A DNA stretch of 17,489 nucleotides from the NCBI GenBank assembly GCA_030740135.1, contig JASLXW010000023.1, positions 1 to 17,489 on the forward strand, read 5' to 3'. This document shows positions 6,745-14,813 of this stretch, in pieces. Position numbers and translations under genes: made by a program. Origin of the DNA: Nitrospinota bacterium. GTDB taxonomy: Bacteria > UBA8248 > JACPRG01. The first letter of the stretch is position 1, and each line of letters starts with the position of its first letter. The notes under the pieces are model-generated. The model saw nothing but the letters and a program-made list of their open reading frames with translations, did not search any database and was not told the origin of the DNA.

Positions 6745-8694
6745 ATGCACGCCAAGGGCAAAACGGAATTCCGGGTCAATGCGACCCTGACCGGGATCAC
6801 GGACCTGAAAATGGACCTCATCACATTCGAGGTCATGCGAAACGCCTTCGTCGCGGCCTGCTATGAAGCCTCCACGACGATCGAGCGGATCGCCTACCAC
6901 CCTGTCGTCGGCATGGGCCGGGACCGGTCCAACGCGATCCTCACGCCGGACGCCCGGCTGGTGGCCCACGGGCACACCGACGCCGCGGCCCACTACGCCT
7001 CCTTCGAGCCTTCCGTGGCGGAGCTCATGAAGGTTTTTCCCAAGGAAGGGATGCGGCCCGGCGACACCTTCATCTTCAGCGATCCCTACCGGACGGGCTC
7101 CCACGTCAACGACGTCCGGCTGATCCGGCCCATCTTCTTCGAAGACGACATCGTGGCCTTCGCCTGCACCGTAATCCACTGGGCGGACATCGGGGGGCCG
7201 ATGCCCGGGACCTTCAATCCCGAGGCCACGACATGCTATGCCGAAGGTCTCCGCATCCCGCCCATCCGCCTGTTCAAGAACAACGAGCTGGACGAGGAGC
7301 TCTTCAGCCTGATCGAGATCAATATCCGGGGCGCCGTCGAGCGCCGGGCCGATCTGCAGGCCCAGTTCGAGGCCGCCCGGCTGGTTGACCGGCGGGTCAA
7401 GGAGCTGGCCGTGAAGTACGGCAAGGAGACCCTCTTCCTGGCCTATGAGGAACAGTTCAATTACACGGAACGTCTGATGCTCGCCGAGCTCGAGGGCCTG
7501 CCCGACGGGGAGTGGGAATTCAGCGACTACGGGGATCAGGACGTCATGGCCGAGGGAAAGCCGCCCATCCACGTCCACTGCGCCCTGACCAAAAAGGGGA
7601 CGCAGCTCACCTTCGACTGGACAAAATCCGACCCCCAGCCGAGGGCCTCGTGGGGCGCCGCCCGTGCCACGCTCATCGGCGCCAACTACCTGGGATTCAT
7701 GATCTGCTTCCCTTCCCTCTTCCCCCTGAACCACGGGATCATCCGGAACCTCGAAATCATCTCGAAGCCCGGGTCCTGCGTGGACGTTCTGGAGCCGACC
7801 CCGACGACGGGCTACTGTTCCGGGGCCTTCGACAAGGTGGAGGCCGTGACCATCGGCTGCCTGGCCTGGCCGATGAGCCAGGTCCAGCCCTGGCGGGCCT
7901 ATCCGGCCGCCGTCAGCCTGACCAACCTCTGCATGGGCGGCTACAACCCTCGGACCGGGAAACAGTTCGTCCAGTACACCTATGCGGTCGGCGGCGAGAA
8001 CGCCCGCTCCTTCAAGGACGGGAAATCCCTCATCTTCATGCGGTTCTGCAACGCCCGAACCATCCCCCAGGAGCTGGAGGAGCGGTGGTTCCCGGTCGTC
8101 TACACGAAGTACGAGGCGCGGCCCGACAGTTGCGGCCACGGCATGTATCGCGGCGGCTTCGCCCTGGTGCGGGAGATGGAAATCCAGACCGACATCACGT
8201 TGACCATTCACGGCGACCGTGAAAAGTTCCCCCCCTGGGGCATCACCGGCGGCCTCAACGCCGGGGGCAGCATGCTGATCGTCAACAAGGGGACGGACCG
8301 GGAGTTCAACGCCGGGATGTACGCCACCGGGGTCGAGTTGAAGAAGGGCGACGTGATCTACTATTCCTCCAGCGGCGGCGGCGGCTTCGGCAATCCCCTG
8401 GATCGGGACCCTCAACTGGTCCTGAACGATGTGATGGACGAATGGCTCACGATCGAGACGGCGCGGGAATACTACGGCGTGGCCGTCGAAGAGATCGACG
8501 CCGAGGCCTGTGAATACCGCATCAACGAAGAAGAGACGAACGCCCTCCGGGCGGCGCTGAGGGAAAAAGGATTCCCTGAGGGTTTGGCGGCCCACCAGGT
8601 TCATCCGCAGGGCAAGAACATCAAACCAAAATGGATTCCCACCGAGGAAGAGGTCCGGCCGCACATCACGGTCTCGCGTCCGCCCGGGTGGTGA
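6745..8694 (+). CDS. HyuB-type hydantoinase B / ketone-carboxylase alpha-like subunit
   Basis: 649 residues, between ordinary HyuB proteins (about 520-600) and acetone carboxylase alpha (about 770). Family motifs are SDPYRTGSHVNDV (112-124, cf. the D-P-Y-x-G-G-T-H-x-x-D pattern), HWADIGGPMPG (145-155) and, near residues 543-557, GGGGFGNPLDRDP followed by TIETAREYYGV, the usual C-terminal signature. It should be the catalytic partner of the HyuA-like ATPase. The start ATG has AGGAGG five bases upstream, and that Shine-Dalgarno overlaps the stop codon of hyuA, so the two are tightly coupled. No gene for a small zinc-type gamma subunit, as found with acetone and acetophenone carboxylases, lies on either side. 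Hydantoinase, oxoprolinase or carboxylase activity cannot be decided from sequence alone. Confidence 0.9.
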   Translation: MHAKGKTEFRVNATLTGITDLKMDLITFEVMRNAFVAACYEASTTIERIAYHPVVGMGRDRSNAILTPDARLVAHGHTDAAAHYASFEPSVAELMKVFPKEGMRPGDTFIFSDPYRTGSHVNDVRLIRPIFFEDDIVAFACTVIHWADIGGPMPGTFNPEATTCYAEGLRIPPIRLFKNNELDEELFSLIEINIRGAVERRADLQAQFEAARLVDRRVKELAVKYGKETLFLAYEEQFNYTERLMLAELEGLPDGEWEFSDYGDQDVMAEGKPPIHVHCALTKKGTQLTFDWTKSDPQPRASWGAARATLIGANYLGFMICFPSLFPLNHGIIRNLEIISKPGSCVDVLEPTPTTGYCSGAFDKVEAVTIGCLAWPMSQVQPWRAYPAAVSLTNLCMGGYNPRTGKQFVQYTYAVGGENARSFKDGKSLIFMRFCNARTIPQELEERWFPVVYTKYEARPDSCGHGMYRGGFALVREMEIQTDITLTIHGDREKFPPWGITGGLNAGGSMLIVNKGTDREFNAGMYATGVELKKGDVIYYSSSGGGGFGNPLDRDPQLVLNDVMDEWLTIETAREYYGVAVEEIDAEACEYRINEEETNALRAALREKGFPEGLAAHQVHPQGKNIKPKWIPTEEEVRPHITVSRPPGW

Positions 8695-8773
8695 ACCGCC
8701 GGGTCATCGAGACCCTGGAGGCAGCGCGGTCCACGCGACCCCGGGGACGCGGCAACTGAGGGAGGGGCGCCGG

Positions 8774-10315
<1,542 letters not shown>

Positions 10316-10327
10316 TCCGTATTTCCA

Positions 10328-10350
10328 GGGTGGGAGGACGAAACCCACCC
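10328..10350 (+). other. Perfect 7-bp stem-loop between ligase and thiolase genes
   Basis: GGGTGGG (10328-10334) and CCCACCC (10344-10350) are exact inverted arms around AGGACGAAA, in the 61-bp gap after the ligase stop. It ends 26 nt before the thiolase ATG. No U-tract follows, so mRNA processing or stabilisation is as likely as termination. Confidence 0.4.
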
Positions 10351-10376
10351 ATTCCATTCAGACGGAGAGGGCATCC

Positions 10377-11582
10377 ATGCCCCCCACAGCCGAAATCCCT
10401 TACGGCGCCTATTGGAGTACTCCGTTCGCCAAGTGGCAGGGAAGTTTCGCCGGCCTGCATAGCATCCAGTTCGCGGCCCACGTGACGAAGCGGGAGCTCG
10501 AACGACGCAAGATCGCCCCCGATCAATTCGATCTGGGGATTCTCGGAATCACCGTCCCGCAGAAGCACTCTTTTTATGGCCTGCCCTGGCTGGCCGGCCT
10601 GATCGGAGCCTGGAACGTCGGGGGCCCGACGATCTCGCAGGCCTGCGCGACCAGCGCCCGCTGCCTCCTCACCGCCGCAAGAGAGATCGAAGTCGACATG
10701 GCGTCCGCGGCCCTCGTCATCGCGTGCGACAGGGTGTCCAACGGCCCCCAGATCTATTACCCGGATCCAGGCGGCCCCGGCGGGACGGGTTCCCACGAGA
10801 ACTGGACCCTCGGGAACTTCGGGTGCGACCCACTCGGCGGACATTCAATGCTGGAGACGGCCGAAAACGTGGCGGACAAGCACCGGATCCGCACCGACGC
10901 CCAACATGCCCTCGTCCTGCGGCGTCTTGACCAATACGGCGATGCGCTGGCCGATGACGCGGACTTCCTCAAGCGGTTCATGACGCTGCCCTTTGAGGTC
11001 CCCGGCCCCGATTTCAAGAAAACGGCCGGGGTCCTTCAGGGCGATGAAGGAGTCTACCAATCCACGCCTGAGGGGCTCGCCGCGCTGAAGCCGGTGCTCG
11101 AGGGAGGCACCGTGACCTACGGCGGGCAGACCTATCCCGCCGACGGGAATGCAGGCATCATTGTGACTTCACCCGACAAGGCAAGGGAGATCAGCGCCGA
11201 TCCCAACATCGCGGTCCGCATTCTCGGGTTCGGCCTGGCCCGGGCCGAGCGGGCTTATATGCCGGAGGCTCCCATCGATGCGGCCCGGCGGGCACTCGCG
11301 GCCGCGGGCTCGACCATCGAGCAGATGGAGGCGATCAAGACCCATCACCCGTTCGCGGTCAGCGACTTGGTATTCGCGAAGGAAACGGGCGTCGACGCCG
11401 AGGGGATGAACAATTTCGGGTGCTCCCTGATATGGGGCCACCCCCAGGGCCCGACGGGATTGCGCTCGATGATCGAACTGATCGAGGAGCTCGCATTGCG
11501 GGGGGGGGGATACGGCCTGTTCACCGGCTGCGCGGCGGGCGATTCGGCCATGGCGGCGGTCATACAGGTCGCCGGACCCTGA
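10377..11582 (+). CDS. Thiolase-family protein, SCP2-type (acyl-CoA C-acyltransferase-like)
   Basis: 401 residues with the thiolase catalytic set: nucleophile Cys90 in SQACATSAR, His355 in WGHPQGPTGLR and Cys385 in TGCAAGDSAM. Where degradative thiolases have N-E-A-F, this protein has HHPFA (323-327), closer to the H-D-C-F motif of SCP2-type thiolases. The usual N-x-x-G-G-x-I-A-x-G-H-P is NNFGCSLIWGHP. It should cleave a 3-ketoacyl-CoA with CoA to acetyl-CoA (or another acyl-CoA) plus a shortened acyl-CoA, or run as the condensation. Start ATG with GGAGAGGG five bases upstream. It follows the acyl-CoA ligase directly, a natural next step. A run of ten G (11500-11509) lies just before the Cys385 codon; the frame is intact as written. 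Members of such atypical groups sometimes act as partner or acyl-transfer proteins, so a role beyond thiolysis is possible. Confidence 0.88.
   Translation: MPPTAEIPYGAYWSTPFAKWQGSFAGLHSIQFAAHVTKRELERRKIAPDQFDLGILGITVPQKHSFYGLPWLAGLIGAWNVGGPTISQACATSARCLLTAAREIEVDMASAALVIACDRVSNGPQIYYPDPGGPGGTGSHENWTLGNFGCDPLGGHSMLETAENVADKHRIRTDAQHALVLRRLDQYGDALADDADFLKRFMTLPFEVPGPDFKKTAGVLQGDEGVYQSTPEGLAALKPVLEGGTVTYGGQTYPADGNAGIIVTSPDKAREISADPNIAVRILGFGLARAERAYMPEAPIDAARRALAAAGSTIEQMEAIKTHHPFAVSDLVFAKETGVDAEGMNNFGCSLIWGHPQGPTGLRSMIELIEELALRGGGYGLFTGCAAGDSAMAAVIQVAGP
11500..11509 (+). repeat. G10 homopolymer tract within the thiolase gene
   Basis: Ten consecutive G encode part of L-R-G-G-G-Y, about 20 bp before the Cys385 codon. 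Neighbouring glycines mostly use GGC, so the run is not simply local codon habit. Such tracts are prone to slippage in replication and to miscounting in sequencing; a one-base change would remove the C-terminal catalytic Cys. Confidence 0.9.
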
Positions 11583-11673
11583 GCCCGACATCCCCTGAAT
11601 GCCCGCCGAATCCTTCCGGGTCATCCCGGCAAGACGGACGCCTGAAGAACCGAGGCCGGACGGCACGGCGCGG

Positions 11674-11703
11674 TTGACATCAATTCGGGGTCCATCTTAC
11701 GAT
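11674..11703 (+). promoter_or_regulatory. Predicted sigma70-type promoter upstream of the UbiD-family gene
   Basis: TTGACA (11674-11679, full consensus), an 18-nt spacer and TACGAT (11698-11703, 4/6). It lies in the 291-bp gap between the thiolase and UbiD genes, which has no coding frame I believe. Transcription would start near 11710, leaving a leader of about 165 nt. About 16 nt beyond that point, ATTTT (11726-11730) and AAAAT (11734-11738) form an AT-rich inverted repeat around TCT that could be an operator. UbiD and the hydroxylase genes therefore probably form a separately controlled unit. Confidence 0.5.
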
Positions 11704-11873
11704 GCCGGGGAGAGTCATTGCCGGAATTTTTCTAAAATCCAGATATTAGCCGGGCGCCCCAAGAGATGCGGGTTTTGGTCCGTGACCTGAATGCTGACAA
11801 CGGCGCCGCAGGGCCGGAATTCGACACGAACGAGTCGGGGACTTCCCAACCGAGGCGAGCGAGGAGGTAAACC

Positions 11874-13349
11874 ATGCCATTTGACGATTTCCGATCCTTT
11901 CTCTCATTTCTTGAATCCGAAAATGAGCTCAAGCGGGTATCAAAAGAGGTGGATCCCTACCTCGAATCCACGCTGGTGGCGAAGAAGTCCATCGATTTCA
12001 AAGGGCCGGCCCTGTGGTTTGAGAAGGTAAAGGGACATACGAACAACATTCCCCTCACCGTGGCCGTCTACGGCACCCAGAAGCGCGTCTGCATGGGTCT
12101 CGACACGACGCCCGAGAATTTCACCCATGACTACTTCGAGCGCTCCAAGCGAATCGGCGATTTCCAGCCGGTCATCGTGAAGGACGGTCCCTGCAAGGAA
12201 AACATCTACAAGGGAGACGATATCGACCTGAACATGTTTCCGATCACCTGGCACGCCAAGAAGGACCGGGGCTTGTACATCGACGCCACCTGCTGCATCG
12301 TCCAGCATCCCGTCACCCGGAGCCACAACGCCTCGGTCCATCGCTTGTACATTCATGAAAAGAACCAGACCGGCCTGTGGATGAGCCCCTTCAACCTCTG
12401 GCAGATCGTCATGATGTACTGGGACCGAGGCGAGCCTTGCCCGATGGCCGTTGTCATCGGGGCCGATCCGGCCTCCATGATAGCGGCGTCCACCAGCATG
12501 CCCCTGGCCACCGACGAGTTCGCCTTCGCCGGCGCGCAGCGCGGGAAAGCCATTGACATGGTGCGCTGTGAAACCATCGACGTGGAAGTCCCGGCCAACG
12601 CGGAAATCATCATCGAAGGACTCATCCCGCCCCGGGAGCGCAAGCCCGAGGCCCCCTTCGTCGAGTTCACGGGCTACTACGGCGACGAGCGCCTGGCGCC
12701 CGTCTTCAACGTGACCGCCATCACGCACAGGAACGATCCCATCTATAACGACATCGTCACCGGCCCCCCGCCCGACGAGAACCAGCCGATGCTCATCACG
12801 AACCAGGTGGAGGTCTACCAAGCCCTCGCCCGCGTGTTCCCCGAGGAATGCATCCGCGACGTGTATCTCACTCCGGGCGGATGCACGTATTTCGACTGCG
12901 TGGTCCGCATCAAGAAGGTCTATCCGGGGCACGGCAAACAGGTCATCTCGACCGTCCTCTCCTATCAGGGCGTAAAAAACGTCTGGGTGGTCGATGAAGA
13001 CATCGACGCGCGCAACCCCGTGCAGGTGGAATGGGCCTTCGCGACGCGTTGCCGGGGCAGGGAGGACGTCGTGTTCATCCAAGACACCTTGGGCATTCCC
13101 CTGGACCCCACCACGCTGGATTCCATTGTGACCAAGATGGGCTTCGACTGCACCCGCCCCATCGGAATCGACAAGAAGGTGTCTCCCATGATGAATCAGC
13201 CTTGTTACTTCCCGACCCACACCATCAACCTCGGGGACTACATCGAGGGATTCGTCGATACGCACGACAAGCCCCTCATCGAATTCCCCCCCGACGACAA
13301 GATTACCGACGAGGAGATCACCCACCTGCCGTCGGGAAGCAGAGGCTAG
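11874..13349 (+). CDS. UbiD-family (de)carboxylase, prenylated-FMN type
   Basis: 491 residues, typical of the family, which uses prenylated FMN for reversible decarboxylation of aromatic, heteroaromatic or alpha,beta-unsaturated acids. Against fungal Fdc1 as I remember it, the catalytic Arg and two Glu are present as R157 (in VHRLYIH), E259 and E264 (in EAPFVEFTGYYG). Of the metal/cofactor ligands, Asn (N152) and Glu (E233 in RCETID) are present, but the segment that should carry the His (WMSPFNLWQIVMMYW, 169-183) contains none; Asn174 occupies the place. Late markers TPGGCTYFD and WVVDEDIDARN are family-typical. The start is firm: GAGGAGGT five bases before ATG. A UbiX-type prenyltransferase gene to make the cofactor is not in the window. 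It is followed after 55 bp by the molybdenum hydroxylase genes, so its substrate or product may be the one hydroxylated. Confidence 0.93.
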   Translation: MPFDDFRSFLSFLESENELKRVSKEVDPYLESTLVAKKSIDFKGPALWFEKVKGHTNNIPLTVAVYGTQKRVCMGLDTTPENFTHDYFERSKRIGDFQPVIVKDGPCKENIYKGDDIDLNMFPITWHAKKDRGLYIDATCCIVQHPVTRSHNASVHRLYIHEKNQTGLWMSPFNLWQIVMMYWDRGEPCPMAVVIGADPASMIAASTSMPLATDEFAFAGAQRGKAIDMVRCETIDVEVPANAEIIIEGLIPPRERKPEAPFVEFTGYYGDERLAPVFNVTAITHRNDPIYNDIVTGPPPDENQPMLITNQVEVYQALARVFPEECIRDVYLTPGGCTYFDCVVRIKKVYPGHGKQVISTVLSYQGVKNVWVVDEDIDARNPVQVEWAFATRCRGREDVVFIQDTLGIPLDPTTLDSIVTKMGFDCTRPIGIDKKVSPMMNQPCYFPTHTINLGDYIEGFVDTHDKPLIEFPPDDKITDEEITHLPSGSRG

Positions 13350-13404
13350 ACCGAGTGACCGGCCGGTCCGCCCCACCCCTTCCGGTTCGCCGAAAGAGGC
13401 CAAG

Positions 13405-14307
13405 ATGAGCAGGGTTGCTGAATTCGAATATCTCGAAGCGCGGACAGTGCAGGAGGCTTGCGCCCTCCTGCGGGAGCACGGGGAGGAGGCCAAGCTGATC
13501 GCCGGCGGCATCGCCTTGGCGATACTCCTGAAATACGACCTCCTCCGGCCCCGGTATCTCATCAACATCAAGACCATTCCCGGCCTCGACCGGATTGAGT
13601 GCGATCCCGAACGGGGGCTGAGCGTCGGCGCACTGGTCCGCCACCAATGGATTGCCGACTCCCCCGCCATCGCCGAGCATTATCCCGTCTTGTCCGCCGC
13701 GGCCGGACATGTCGCGTCCCTGCCGATTCGCCACATGGGGACGGTGGGCGGGAGCATCACCCACGCCGACCCAGCGACGGACATGGCGTCGGCGCTCATC
13801 GCCGCCGGCGCCCGGGTCCACATGCAGAACGTCGACGGCGAGCGGGTCCTGCCGGTGGAGGAATTTTTTGTCGATACGTTCGAAACGCAGCTTGCGCCCG
13901 GCGAGATCCTGACCCGCATCACCGTGGCCCCGGAGCTTGCCGGGCGAAGCGGTGCGCACGAAAAACTACGCAAGAACGCCACCGATATTCCCATCGTCTC
14001 GGCATCGGTCTCCGTGGCGAGCGAGGGTGCGGAAGTGAGCGATCTCCGCATCGGCCTGGCCGCCGCCGCCCCCAGACCGATCCGCTGTCCCCGCGCCGAA
14101 GACGCCCTGCGCGGCGGGAACGCGAGCACCGCGGGCCTCGAGGAAGCCGCCGCCATGGCTTCGGAGGAGGCTGAGCCGGTCTCGGACCTGCGGGGCTCGG
14201 CGGACTACCGCCGCAAGATGGTCCGCGTCCTGGTCCGGCGCGCGTTAACGGGCGCGCTGGGCGCGAACGGCGTCTCGCTGCGGGAGGGGAATCGGAAAGG
14301 AAGATGA
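13405..14307 (+). CDS. Molybdenum hydroxylase, FAD-binding medium subunit (CoxM/XdhB-type)
   Basis: 300 residues, normal for the FAD subunit of xanthine dehydrogenase-family enzymes. FAD-binding motifs are AGGIALAILLK (33-43, where most have A-G-G-Q/T-S-L) and TVGGSITHADPATDM (113-127). The C-terminal domain (LRKNATDIPIVSASVSVA onward) is the CO-dehydrogenase flavoprotein type. It contains only three scattered Cys, so it lacks the 4Fe-4S insertion of 4-hydroxybenzoyl-CoA reductase beta subunits. It passes electrons from the 2Fe-2S subunit to NAD or another acceptor. ATG start with AAGAGG five bases upstream; the end overlaps the next start by four bases (ATGA). Confidence 0.92.
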   Translation: MSRVAEFEYLEARTVQEACALLREHGEEAKLIAGGIALAILLKYDLLRPRYLINIKTIPGLDRIECDPERGLSVGALVRHQWIADSPAIAEHYPVLSAAAGHVASLPIRHMGTVGGSITHADPATDMASALIAAGARVHMQNVDGERVLPVEEFFVDTFETQLAPGEILTRITVAPELAGRSGAHEKLRKNATDIPIVSASVSVASEGAEVSDLRIGLAAAAPRPIRCPRAEDALRGGNASTAGLEEAAAMASEEAEPVSDLRGSADYRRKMVRVLVRRALTGALGANGVSLREGNRKGR

Positions 14308-14780
14308 AGCTGACGTTGCAGATCAACGGCGAGACCGAACAGGTCGAGGCCCCGGCCCGGGAGCTGCTCATCGAGGTGTTGCGGGACCGGCTGCATCTGA
14401 CCGGCACCAAGGAGGCCTGCGAGGTCGGGGAATGCGGATCGTGCACCGTGCTGCTGGACGGCACGGCGGTGCGCTCCTGTCTGATGTTCGCCTTCGACGC
14501 CGCCGGGAAGGAGATCACCACGATCGAGGGTCTGGCGAAGGACGGGAAACTACACCCGCTCCAGGAGGCGTTCATGCGGACGGGCGCCGTGCAATGCGGG
14601 TTCTGCATTCCGGGGATGATCCTCGCCGCCAAGGCGCTCCTCGATGCGAATCCGGCGCCCTCGCGGGAGGCGATCAAGACGCACATCGCCGGGAACCTCT
14701 GCCGGTGCACCGGATACGCAAAAATCATCGAGGCGATTGAGCTGGCGGCCGAACCGCCCGCCGGCGGGAACCGGGCCTGA
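14304..14780 (+). CDS. Molybdenum hydroxylase, 2Fe-2S small subunit (CoxS-type)
   Basis: 158 residues, standard for the small subunit. The N-terminal plant-ferredoxin cluster is held by Cys39, Cys44, Cys47 and Cys59 (CEVGECGSCTVLLDG...SC). The C-terminal helical cluster, nearer the molybdenum site, uses Cys98 and Cys101 (QCGFCIPGM) and Cys133 and Cys135 (NLCRCTGY). All eight ligands are present. It carries electrons from the Mo centre to FAD. The ATG lies in the ATGA overlap with the FAD-subunit gene, showing translational coupling and equal expression. Confidence 0.95.
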   Translation: MKLTLQINGETEQVEAPARELLIEVLRDRLHLTGTKEACEVGECGSCTVLLDGTAVRSCLMFAFDAAGKEITTIEGLAKDGKLHPLQEAFMRTGAVQCGFCIPGMILAAKALLDANPAPSREAIKTHIAGNLCRCTGYAKIIEAIELAAEPPAGGNRA

Positions 14781-14813
14781 GGCGGCCGAAGCATTCAACG
14801 TCAGGAGTCGGGA

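Noticed and set aside
8571..8588. AGGGA...TCCCT inverted repeat with AAAAGG resembling the TetR operator half-site
   Set aside because: It lies within hyuB coding sequence, has a different arm sequence and spacing, and is likely chance.
4645..8664. A very long minus-strand open frame (over 1,300 codons) opposite hyuA and hyuB
   Set aside because: It is a mirror of GC-biased third codon positions in the two sense genes. Its product is low-complexity with many Asp/Gly/Val/His and no domain, and the plus-strand proteins carry clear family motifs.
4678..8694. A firm call of acetone carboxylase
   Set aside because: HyuB is shorter than acetone carboxylase alpha, and no small gamma subunit gene is adjacent. 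The family also includes hydantoinases and oxoprolinases.
11940..13670. Minus-strand open frame of about 576 codons across the UbiD gene
   Set aside because: It overlaps the convincing UbiD-family and FAD-subunit genes, shows no motif and has shadow-like composition.
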